From positions 124,800 through 188,799 of the forward strand of contig NZ_KB893761.1 in assembly GCF_000374165.1 (NCBI RefSeq): DNA of 64,000 nucleotides, read 5' to 3'. This stretch comes from Parafrankia elaeagni. GTDB lineage: Bacteria > Actinomycetota > Actinomycetes > Frankiales > Frankiaceae. This document shows, piece by piece, positions 54,280 through 62,032 of the stretch. Below the pieces are notes generated by a model, which saw nothing but the letters and a program-made list of their open reading frames with translations, had not been told where the DNA came from and did no database searches. Position 1 is the first letter of the stretch, and each line of letters starts with the position of its first letter. The position numbers were made by a program, and so were the translations under genes.

Positions 54280-54666
54280 GTGGCTCGGTTCAACATTGCG
54301 ACGGTCGGTGCGCTGGCCGTCACGGCCGGGATGGCTGCCGGCTCCGCCGACTCGCCGCGGCCAGCATGGGTGTTTCTGGTCGGAATGATCACCTTCGTCG
54401 TCCTGGGGGTCAACATCACTGCCTGGCTTGTGGTCCCAAGGGTCATCGGATCCGCCTTCGCCGCCGCGCCGCCGCTGCCCGCCGAGCCGGGCTCCCACGG
54501 CCGCGACCGCGACACGGACTGGTCCTCCTCCTCGGAGTGGCAGCCCGAGGCATGGTCGTCGAGCTGGGACTACGCGGGCAGTGACAGTGCGGACGGCTCC
54601 GAAGGCGCCGACGACGACTGGCCAGCCCACCCCCGGGGCAGCCGGCACCGCCGCGACCGACCGTGA
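54280..54666 (+). CDS. Small membrane protein with acidic tail
   Basis: 128 residues from GTG 54280, preceded by AGGAAAG. Two hydrophobic segments (IATVGALAVTAGMAAGSA and WVFLVGMITFVVLGVNITAWLVV) precede an Asp/Ser/Trp-rich soluble tail. Family not recognised. The long inverted repeat about 250 bases upstream might lie in its leader. Confidence 0.62.
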   Translation: MARFNIATVGALAVTAGMAAGSADSPRPAWVFLVGMITFVVLGVNITAWLVVPRVIGSAFAAAPPLPAEPGSHGRDRDTDWSSSSEWQPEAWSSSWDYAGSDSADGSEGADDDWPAHPRGSRHRRDRP

Positions 54667-54889
54667 CACCGGTCCCGGCCCGGCCCGGCCACCGGGCACC
54701 GGCCACCGGGCACCGGGCCGTTCGGCTTCCTGGTGAACTCCGGCCACTGGTGAACTCCGGCCACGGCCCGACGGCCGGCGACCACCGCGCCGCGGGCGAC
54801 AACTGGTCCGCCGCGCCCGGCTCCGTGCCCGGCTCCGTGCCCGGCTCCGCCGACAGCGCGTAACCATCGGCTCGGGACCCGATGCAGGC

Positions 54890-56071
54890 TCAGGAGAGCA
54901 GGACGTCCCGATGCGTCCAGGCGAGCGCGACCAGCGCGGCACCGGCTGCCTGCACCGGTTCGTCCCGGAGCAGCCGGTGCACGGTCGGTTCGGTGAACGG
55001 GATGCCGGCGAAGACGGATCCCTCCGCGTTCGTGGCCACCAGGCCGGCGAACAGGGCGTCGAACACCGTCGCCTCGAAGACCGCAACCGTGAGCAGATCG
55101 GTGGCGAAGGTCAGCGGATCGACACCGAGACCGAGAACCGAGACCCGCACTCCGCCGTCGCGGCGGGCCTGCGCGAGACTCGCGGCGAACGGCCAGGCAC
55201 CGTAGTCGATGGGCTGGCGGTCGCTGCCGTACTCCTCCGCGGTGCCGAGCAGCTCCTCGGAGTACTCCCGCGTGATCGACCGCCACAGGTCGAAGTCGTT
55301 GCGGAGGTTCCACTCCGCCGGACCGGACGGCTGGAAGATGCCTGCCGGCACCACCTGCAGCAGCCCTCCGGCATGACCGACCTTCGTCGGGTCCCGGCGG
55401 TGGAGAAGCATCGTCGCCCTCCCGGTCTCGCCGGCTGCGCCGGCCGTGCGGTCGAGGCGGATCGTCAGAGTGCAGACGGCGAGGTTCGCCGGCCGCCGGC
55501 GGAGGTCCCACGGCTCACCCACGGCCTGTCGCAGCGTCCGGTCGGAACTCGCGGCGAACTCGTGGGCGCAGGCCTCCCCGACGTCGATGCCGTCGAAGTA
55601 GCGACCGAGACCAAAGGTCAGCGCACCGCGCCCACCCGGGCGCGACAGATCCGCGTCGTGCAGCCGGTAGGTGGGCAGGTCCACGAACATCGCCGGCCGG
55701 TCGAGCGTGGCCATCGCCGCGGTGTAGCCCGGGTAGCGGCGCCCCCCGGAGTCCACCGGACGGACGCCCTCGCTGCCCGGCCCGCGACCGGTCACCATGC
55801 CCGGATTCGCCTCACCCGTGAGGCCCGCGGTGAGATCGATCGTGACGGCCGAGAGCGGCAGCGGCTCGGCCGGGATCCACCGCTGGGCGGCCACCAGTGG
55901 GGTGCCGGCCACCTGCGCCGACCGCGGATACTCCCGCGCCGCCTGCAACGCCAGCTCGAACCGCCGCCGCTTCAGCTCGCCGCGGGCACGAAGCCAGGCA
56001 AGCTCGCTCGTCGTCCGGCTGACGCCGGTTTCCGTACCCGTGGTGCCGCCGTCCGGTGACACGGTCGTCAT
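54890..56071 (-). CDS. Paralogue of the XRE/Nudix-like regulator, without the HTH
   Basis: 393 residues aligning with the C-terminal two-thirds of the protein at 42386-43864: shared LQVVPAGIFQPSG, NDFDLWRSITREYSEELLGTAEE, QPIDYGAWPF, QARRDGGVRV, GVDPLTFATDLLTVAVFEA and LVATNAEGSVFAGIPFT. REYSEELLG again resembles a Nudix core. No DNA-binding domain is visible; the N terminus instead has a charged helix (LRARGELKRRRFELALQAAR). ATG 56071 follows GGGAG. It may be an enzyme or sensor partner of the HTH-bearing form. Confidence 0.75.
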   Translation of the reverse strand: MTTVSPDGGTTGTETGVSRTTSELAWLRARGELKRRRFELALQAAREYPRSAQVAGTPLVAAQRWIPAEPLPLSAVTIDLTAGLTGEANPGMVTGRGPGSEGVRPVDSGGRRYPGYTAAMATLDRPAMFVDLPTYRLHDADLSRPGGRGALTFGLGRYFDGIDVGEACAHEFAASSDRTLRQAVGEPWDLRRRPANLAVCTLTIRLDRTAGAAGETGRATMLLHRRDPTKVGHAGGLLQVVPAGIFQPSGPAEWNLRNDFDLWRSITREYSEELLGTAEEYGSDRQPIDYGAWPFAASLAQARRDGGVRVSVLGLGVDPLTFATDLLTVAVFEATVFDALFAGLVATNAEGSVFAGIPFTEPTVHRLLRDEPVQAAGAALVALAWTHRDVLLS

Positions 56072-56813
56072 CCCGCCTGCTCCCTTTCGTGGGGCCGGGC
56101 GGATTCCGCCGCCCGCCGCCGCGCCCGCGGCCATTCTGCGGCCGGGCTGCGCCGAGGGCTTCGGGCGGTCCCTCCGATCGTGTCGACAGCCGTCTCCGGC
56201 CCCCGGTCGGCCCCCGGTCGGCGGCGGCGGCCGGGGCCGGAGACGGCGGGCACACCCGTCCAGCCGGCTCGCCGGTGCTAATTACCGATAAATTTCCGCG
56301 GCTGGACGGGTTGATGTGGCGATTGGGCGGGCACTATTGCGGGACACCGGTGGTGGCGCGCCCCAGGGCGTGCGCAATAACCGGTTCGTCACCGGCTCGC
56401 CCGTTCTGTACCAGCTGCCGACCGCCCGACATTTCCCGTGGAGCCCTGGCCTGATGAATTCCGGGACGATCGCACTCGTCAACGCGGACCATGAGGCCTG
56501 TCGGCCGTTCTCGCCTGTCGATGGTGAGAAATCCGACGTGGGGGCGCTCTCCTCGTCGCGCCGCCACCGCTGCGTCGCCGACGAGTGCGACGCTTGGCCG
56601 GGGCACACCAGCCGGTTTCCCGGGGAGTGTGCGGCCAACCAGCGTACGGCCAGTCGACGAGCAGCTGGCGAGAGCTCGACCAACCAATGCTCGACCAACC
56701 AATGCTCGACCAACCAATGCTCGACCAATCAATGCTCGACCGGTCAACGCCGCCGGACGCGAGAAGACCGAGACACTGCCGGTGCCATGCGGCACCCGGT
56801 TGGAGGTGACGCC
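56072..56813. other. Gene-poor region with a 15-bp tandem repeat
   Basis: About 740 bases. AT-richer segment at 56275-56345. Open frames on both strands exist but look random apart from the repeat they cross at 56676-56750. No promoter could be fixed. Confidence 0.5.
56676..56750. repeat. Five tandem 15-bp units
   Basis: TCGACCAACCAATGC occurs three times exactly (56676-56720), then with one change, then a degenerate fifth copy. Each unit contains CCAATG and has a multiple-of-three length, but neither strand gives a convincing protein. Confidence 0.9.
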
Positions 56814-57035
56814 GTGATGTTCCTGCCGCTCCTGCTCGGCCGGGTCGGATCCCGGGTTCGGGGTCGGCGGGCCCGGACCCGCCCAGCCGCGGCCACCGCG
56901 ACTTCGACGCCGAGCGTGGGCCCCGAGGTCTGTTCCCACCCGGCTGACGCGCTCACCAGTGTTCCGGCTGGACGGCTGAGCCGTGTCTGGATTCAGACCT
57001 GCCAGTGCGGCAGGCAGTGGACGCTGCGGCCCTGA
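56814..57035 (+). CDS. Small hypothetical protein
   Basis: 73 residues. GTG 56814 (or ATG 56817) follows GGAGG at seven bases, the main support. A hydrophobic start (MFLPLLLGRVG), an Arg/Ala-rich middle and a C terminus with WIQTCQCGRQWTLRP, possibly half of a zinc site. No family recognised; could be spurious. Confidence 0.4.
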   Translation: MMFLPLLLGRVGSRVRGRRARTRPAAATATSTPSVGPEVCSHPADALTSVPAGRLSRVWIQTCQCGRQWTLRP

Positions 57036-57815
57036 CCGTTCTGGGGCGGCCTGAGGCGTCGCCTGTTTCTCGAATGTCGATGTAGCCGGATTTTCCGGCT
57101 TGGTGCTGCGCCTTTCGCTGTGGCCTGCGCTGCTTCGCGCCGTGCATACGGCAGTCCCGCCACCTGAAGTTCACCTGTGGCGGCGATCAGGTTCTCATCG
57201 GCCGCCGGCAGTGGTGGTAGGCCCCGCTGGGTGGCCCCTCGCAGTGCTGATCCCGCCACGCCTGCTCCCCCGGCCGGTGACGAGCTCCTGCCGCGTCCCG
57301 GCGCGGGCGCCGGGTCCGACGCAGGCACCCGTGCCGTTGACGCGCCCGGCCACCCCCGACATCGCGGTGTGCACTACGGCCTCTCCACGGACGTCGTCCG
57401 TGGAGAGGCCGCCGCGATCACAGAACAATCCGATACGCCCTCGGCCGGACACGGAGGGCGAGAATCCGTGACGGCAGCGCGGCATCCGTGGGTCGACCAC
57501 AGGTCATCGCATGTCACCGTGGGACTTCCTCCCGGGTCGGGGTTCCGCCCCGGTGGGGGCGGCCGCGCGCCGGCGCCGAGCTGGCTCTCCCTGCCGTGCA
57601 GGGCAAATGCGCACGTCCAGGCGGATGACAGGACGGGCCACCGCGAGCACGCGTGCACGGCACGTGCCGAACCGCGGATCGTTGCGCTACAAATGCTCAA
57701 ACCCTGAAAAACCCGGCAGACCTGTCTGGAGGGCGACACAGTCCCGCACTACTGTGGCGCCGTCGAGTAACCGAACGGGCCCTTGGGGGGGTCTTGGGGC
57801 TCGACTCCTACAGGG
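57036..57815. other. Gene-poor region before the DUF1800 gene
   Basis: About 780 bases. Two CTCTCCACGGACGTC / GACGTCCGTGGAGAG arms at 57380-57407 form a near-perfect hairpin (CTCTCCACGGAC...GTCCGTGGAGAG). No frame reads as a protein; 57690-57720 is AT-richer and may hold the promoter. Confidence 0.5.
57380..57407. terminator. Perfect 12-bp hairpin
   Basis: CTCTCCACGGAC and GTCCGTGGAGAG pair perfectly around a four-base GTC-containing loop, giving a very stable stem. With no gene immediately upstream, it may end a transcript from either side or be a structured RNA element. Confidence 0.65.
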
Positions 57816-57824
57816 ATGGTCTGC

Positions 57825-59729
57825 ATGGCAGACAGGTACGAGAGCGGCCAGACGCTGGTCGATCCGCCCCCGTGGCGCGGCAGCGGCGCACCACCCGCAG
57901 ACGGCCCGGGGACCACGCGAGACGGCACACAGCCGGGAAACACCGACCGCACGGACGACCGCACGGACGACCGCACGGACGACCGCACGGACGACCGCAC
58001 GGACGACCGCACGGACGACCGCACGCGGACCGCCCGACCACCGACGAGCACCGCGAGCCGCCGCGGGCTGTTCGCGTCGCTTGCGGCCTTCGGGGCGACC
58101 GCGGCGGGCTGTTCGTTCGGCGCTGGCGGCGGGAGCGGCGGGGCGGCCCCGACGGCCACGGCCACCATGGGCCCGGTGACGCCCACGGGCGTTCCGACAC
58201 CCGGCGGGCCGACGGGCGTGCCGGTGACAGGCCTGCCGACCTCGGCGCCCACGACGGCCGCGCCCACGACGGGCCCGGCCCCGCCGCCGGCCGGCGGCGG
58301 GGCCGGGGCGGCGACGCCGGCCTTCCTGCGCGGCCGCGACCCGGTGGTGCACCTGCTGAACAGGGCGGCCTTCGGGCCGACACCGGAGCTGGTCGCCGAG
58401 GTGCGCGCGGGCGGGGCCGGGGCCTGGCTGGACCGCCAGCTTGACCCGGGCTCGATCGGCGACGGGACGGTCGACGGCCTCCTCGGCCGCTTCCGGTTCC
58501 TGAAGGACAGCAACCAGGCGCTGCACGCCCTCGAGGGCGACGTCGACTACAAGGACGTGATCGGCCTCGCGGTGGCGTCGATCGCGCGGATGACCTGGTC
58601 GAACCGCCAGCTCCTGGAGAGGATGGTCGACTTCTGGCAGTCGCACGTGTTCAACAAGGGCTATCCCAACGACGGCCTGTGGCGGGACTCGTTCCCGGAC
58701 GACCGTGAGGTCATCCGGCCGAACGCGCTCGGGCGGTTCGCCGACCTGCTGCTGGCGGAGACGACCAGCCCGGCGATGATCCGCCGGCTGAACGCCGACC
58801 GATCGACGGTGCGGGCGATCAACGAGAACCTCGGGCGGGAGCTGCTCGAGCTGCACACCGTGGGTGTCGGCGGCGGGTACGACCAGGACGGGGTCGTGAA
58901 CAGCGCCCGCATCCTGACAGGCATCTCCATCGACTCCACGTCGAAGAAGTACGTCTTCAAACCGAAGGACCACTACGTCGGGCCGGTCGCGGTCCTGGGC
59001 TTCTCCGCGCCGAACGGCACCTCCGAGGGCGGGGAGGCGGTGATGCGGGCCTACCTGGACCACCTTGCGCACCACCCGGCGACGGCGGCGTACCTCACCC
59101 GGAAACTGGCGACCTACTTCGTCGCGGACGACCCGCCGGCCTCACTCGTCGAGAAGCTGACGCGGACCTACCTGGACAACGACACCGCGATCGCGCCCGT
59201 CCTGAAGGCGCTGTTCACCTCCACCGAGTTCGCCCAGGCGGTCGGGCTGCGCACCCGCCGCCCGCTGGAGGACCTGGTGGCCACCCTGCGCGTGCTCGGG
59301 ATCCGCCCGCCCGCCACCGGCACCGAGCCGATCACCCAGCTCTACTGGATGGCGAACGACATGGGCATGGCACCACTGGCGTGGCCGGCCCCGGACGGCT
59401 ACCCGCTGCGGGCGGAGCGCTGGGTGTCGGCGTCCGCCACGATCGGCCGCTGGAACATGCACCGCAACCTTCTCAACGGGTGGTGGCCGAAGAACCTCGG
59501 CACCCCGAAGGTCAGCACGCTGCTCGGCGACGCGCCGCCGGCGACGATGACCGCGGCGGTGGACGTGCTGGCCCGCCGGCTCCTGTTCCAGGACCTGGCC
59601 CCCGAGCACCGGGCGGCGATCACGACGTTCCTCGGCGACCGCGCGTCCCGCCGGCCGGCGGACAACGAGTGGCTCGTCGGGCAGGTCGGTGCGCTCCTGC
59701 TCGACTCCCCGTACCACGTCTACGGTTAG
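57825..59729 (+). CDS. DUF1800 family Tat-exported lipoprotein
   Basis: About 634 residues. After a hydrophilic N terminus with six TDDR repeats comes a twin-arginine signal with lipobox: SRRGLFASLAAFGATAAGCS. A Pro/Thr/Gly linker leads to the DUF1800 domain: VVHLLNRAAFGPTPELVAEV, MVDFWQSHVFNKG, NENLGRELLELHTVGVGGGY and LTRKLATYFVADDPP. DUF1800 and DUF1501 proteins occur as pairs; their role is not established. ATG 57825 is preferred; ATG 57816 is also in frame. The long tail ahead of the signal is unusual. Confidence 0.88.
   Translation: MADRYESGQTLVDPPPWRGSGAPPADGPGTTRDGTQPGNTDRTDDRTDDRTDDRTDDRTDDRTDDRTRTARPPTSTASRRGLFASLAAFGATAAGCSFGAGGGSGGAAPTATATMGPVTPTGVPTPGGPTGVPVTGLPTSAPTTAAPTTGPAPPPAGGGAGAATPAFLRGRDPVVHLLNRAAFGPTPELVAEVRAGGAGAWLDRQLDPGSIGDGTVDGLLGRFRFLKDSNQALHALEGDVDYKDVIGLAVASIARMTWSNRQLLERMVDFWQSHVFNKGYPNDGLWRDSFPDDREVIRPNALGRFADLLLAETTSPAMIRRLNADRSTVRAINENLGRELLELHTVGVGGGYDQDGVVNSARILTGISIDSTSKKYVFKPKDHYVGPVAVLGFSAPNGTSEGGEAVMRAYLDHLAHHPATAAYLTRKLATYFVADDPPASLVEKLTRTYLDNDTAIAPVLKALFTSTEFAQAVGLRTRRPLEDLVATLRVLGIRPPATGTEPITQLYWMANDMGMAPLAWPAPDGYPLRAERWVSASATIGRWNMHRNLLNGWWPKNLGTPKVSTLLGDAPPATMTAAVDVLARRLLFQDLAPEHRAAITTFLGDRASRRPADNEWLVGQVGALLLDSPYHVYG
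57951..58022 (+). repeat. Six exact 12-bp tandem units
   Basis: ACGGACGACCGC repeated six times, encoding (Thr-Asp-Asp-Arg)n just before the Tat signal of the DUF1800 protein. Perfect identity implies copy-number instability. Confidence 0.93.
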
Positions 59730-59740
59730 GAGGCCGTCCG

Positions 59741-61006
59741 ATGGTCCAGAACCTGCTCCCTCCCGCCGGCGGCCGGTATGCGCCCAGCCGGCGCGGTGTG
59801 CTCGCGGCAGCCGGCGCGGTGGGCATCACCGCGAGCCTCGCGTCGGTGCTCCCCGTCCGTGTCGCCTTCGCCGACACCCCCGGCCGGACGCTCGTCGTCC
59901 TCTCCCTGCGTGGCGGCATGGACGGGCTGAACGCCCTGGTGCCGGGTGCCGACCCGCACTACGCGGGGCTGCGCGCCGACATCGCGATCCCCGCCGGGCA
60001 GCTCATCTCGATGGACCGGGCGTTCGGCCTGCATCCGGCGTATGCGTCCCTGCGGCCCCTGCTGGACGCGGGGAAGGTCGCGGCGGTCCCGGCCGCGGGG
60101 CTGCTCGACAACTCACGCAGCCACTTCCAGGACACCTTCGAACTGGAGATCGGGGGCGACGGGCAGGGCAGTGGCTACCTCACCCGGCTGCTGAGCGTCC
60201 TGAGCCCCGGGTCGGCGTTCCGCGCCGTCCAGGAGGGCGGGTCGTTGCCCACCGCGTATCTCGGAGCCACCGAGGCGCTCACCCTCAACGGCATCGAGAA
60301 CTTCGAGGCGAGCGGCTGGGGTGAGTCGGCCGCCGAGCAGGCTGCCACCTCCGCTGCGCTCGGCGCGCTGTTCGCCGACGCCGACGCAGACGCCGGCGCC
60401 GCCCGCCCGTACGCACGCGGTGTCGCGACGACCCTGGCGGCGCTCGCCGAGGGTCGCGAGATCGCGGCGAAGCCCTACACCCCGGCTGACGGTGTCACGT
60501 ACCCGGACGAGGGGCTGGGCCGCGCGCTGCGGGACATCGCCCGGCTGATCAAGGTCGGGTCGGGGGTCAGGGTCGCGACGCTGGAGACCGGCGGGTACGA
60601 CACCCATGTCGGCCAGGGCGGCGTCACCGGCACGCTGGCGACGCTGCAGAAGCGGCAGGCCGACTCGATCGCGGCCTTCTTCGCCGACCTGGGGGCGAAG
60701 GCCGCGGACGTCACCCTGGTCACGATCCAGGAGTTCGGCCGCCGCGCCGACACGAACGGCAACGGCGGTACCGACCACGGCGGCGGCGGGGTCATGTTCG
60801 TGATCGGCGGCGGGGCGGTCGGCGGGGTGCACGGCCAGTGGCGGGGACTCGCGCCCGACCAGCTCGACGACCACGCCGTTCCGGTGCTCAACGACTATCG
60901 CAACGTCCTGGGCGACGCGATCCGCTGGCTCGGGATGTCCCAGGCTCAGCTCGGAACGGTGTTCCCCGGGCTTGCCTACACCCCGGTCGGCGTCACCGCG
61001 GCCTGA
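59741..61006 (+). CDS. DUF1501 family Tat-exported protein
   Basis: 421 residues, partner of the DUF1800 protein 11 bases upstream. Tat signal SRRGVLAAAGAVGITASLAS with cleavage after AFA, then the alkaline-phosphatase/sulfatase-like DUF1501 fold: VVLSLRGGMDGLNALVPGAD, NSRSHFQDTFELE, VATLETGGYDTH, TIQEFGRRADTNGNGGTDHG and GVHGQW. Asp/His sites suggest metal binding. ATG 59741 follows TAGGAGG. Substrate unknown. Confidence 0.9.
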   Translation: MVQNLLPPAGGRYAPSRRGVLAAAGAVGITASLASVLPVRVAFADTPGRTLVVLSLRGGMDGLNALVPGADPHYAGLRADIAIPAGQLISMDRAFGLHPAYASLRPLLDAGKVAAVPAAGLLDNSRSHFQDTFELEIGGDGQGSGYLTRLLSVLSPGSAFRAVQEGGSLPTAYLGATEALTLNGIENFEASGWGESAAEQAATSAALGALFADADADAGAARPYARGVATTLAALAEGREIAAKPYTPADGVTYPDEGLGRALRDIARLIKVGSGVRVATLETGGYDTHVGQGGVTGTLATLQKRQADSIAAFFADLGAKAADVTLVTIQEFGRRADTNGNGGTDHGGGGVMFVIGGGAVGGVHGQWRGLAPDQLDDHAVPVLNDYRNVLGDAIRWLGMSQAQLGTVFPGLAYTPVGVTAA

Positions 61007-61012
61007 CGAGCC

Positions 61013-61081
61013 GGGCTGTCCCGCGCCGGACCGGCTACCGCGCCGGACCGGCTACCGCGCCGGGTCGCCGTGGGACAGCCC
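61013..61081. terminator. Inverted repeat after the DUF1501 gene
   Basis: GGGCTGTCCC (61013-61022) and GGGACAGCCC (61072-61081) pair perfectly across a 49-base loop that itself holds two and a half copies of CGCGCCGGACCGGCTAC. It starts seven bases after the stop codon. Likely a transcription end. Confidence 0.6.
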
Positions 61082-61222
61082 GCGCTCCGATCATCGGGCG
61101 TCGGCGAGCGGGACCGGTCCTGACGATCGTTCGCCCTGTCGCCGCGGATGAGGACACCCTGTGCTCCAGCAGATTCGTGTTCGCGCTCCGCGGCTACCGA
61201 CGGACGAAGGAGTGTTGCCGGC

Positions 61223-61426
61223 GTGTGGAAAGGCGAGGACTACGACAGAGACGACGCAGGCGATCTCGTCTCGTATGTCCTGGACGGGGTGATAGCGCCT
61301 TACGTCGGCGAGTTCTCCTCGGAGGATCGGCTGCGACTCGCGAAGAAGGTTGTCGCTCGGCTGCCCGATCCGCAGCTCGAATTCGTACGGCTCAATATCC
61401 AGGCGCGTGTGGGACAGGCGGTGTGA
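61223..61426 (+). CDS. Small hypothetical protein
   Basis: 67 residues from GTG 61223, with GGAG about ten bases upstream. The sequence is well-formed: acidic start (WKGEDYDRDDAGDLVSYVLD), GVIAPYVGEFSSEDRLRLAK, then KVVARLPDPQLEFVRLNIQA. Probably a small helical protein. No family recognised. Confidence 0.55.
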   Translation: MWKGEDYDRDDAGDLVSYVLDGVIAPYVGEFSSEDRLRLAKKVVARLPDPQLEFVRLNIQARVGQAV

Positions 61427-62032
61427 GCGCTGCGGCTGACCGATGCGGAAGTTCCTGGCTCGACCCCACGCCCGAGGGCGGTAGATTCCCGGTCCTCCGC
61501 CGCCCGCGCTGGATATGCGCGCTGACCTGCTGTGATCTCGCCCGGCGCCGCCGGGATCGTTGGACGTTCACGATGCCGGCCGTGCCAGCTCTTCCGGCAG
61601 GCGCGGCTGCCCAGCCTCAGGTGGTGCGGGAGGGGGGACTTGAACTCCGACCGGGTGGCGTCCACGGTCGTCTGCTGACGTCCGCCGCGTGGGCTGACCT
61701 GCGGCTGAGCGGTGCAGCGGTGTCAGCGTGGGTCGGGGTGTGCCGGCCTGTCCGGCTGCGTCCGTGACCAATCCCGTGACCAACGACGCTGGTGCGGAGC
61801 GGCCGCGACGCAAGTCGACCCCTGCCTTGCAAAGTCGGTCCGGTTCGTCCGTCGGCGTCCGTGCTCGTCCACACAGTCGGCCGGGCCTGGGCGCCGGTTC
61901 CGCTGACGTCCGCCGGTGTCCGGGGGCGTCCGCCGGCTTGGCTACATGTTTGGCTACACGAACCCCTTGGCCGTGGACGGGCCGGCCGTCGTTGCTGACC
62001 GGCTCCTCGGTGTTCGTGAGAGCGATTGTCTG
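61427..62032. other. Gene-poor junction before the STAND gene
   Basis: About 600 bases without a convincing gene. Contains the tRNA 3'-end fragment at 61622-61649. The repeated GTGACCAA(T)C-type sequence at 61764-61784 (CGTGACCAATCC / CGTGACCAACGA) and TTGGCTACA repeats at 61938-61959 are minor. Confidence 0.5.
61622..61649 (-). other. tRNA 3'-end fragment (candidate attachment-site scar)
   Basis: On the minus strand this reads CGGAGTTCAAGTCCCCCTCC then CGCACCA: a T-loop TTCAAGT, the 3' half of a T-stem, a 7-base acceptor strand, discriminator A and encoded CCA. The upstream strand of the T-stem only partly pairs and no anticodon or D arm is present, so this is not a functional tRNA. Such 3' remnants are left at att sites where tyrosine-recombinase elements insert into tRNA genes. 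No integrase is visible in the window. Confidence 0.6.

Noticed and set aside
56334-56939. 201-codon minus-strand open frame crossing the 15-bp repeat
   Set aside because: No ribosome site, Arg/Gly-rich random composition, and the only regular part (RALVG repeats) follows from the DNA repeat.
57653-58444. 263-codon plus-strand open frame
   Set aside because: It overlaps the DUF1800 gene in another frame and consists of HGRPHGRP-type repeats produced by the 12-bp DNA array.
61622-61649. Functional tRNA gene
   Set aside because: Only the T-loop, acceptor 3' strand and CCA are present; no anticodon arm or D arm can be folded upstream on the minus strand.
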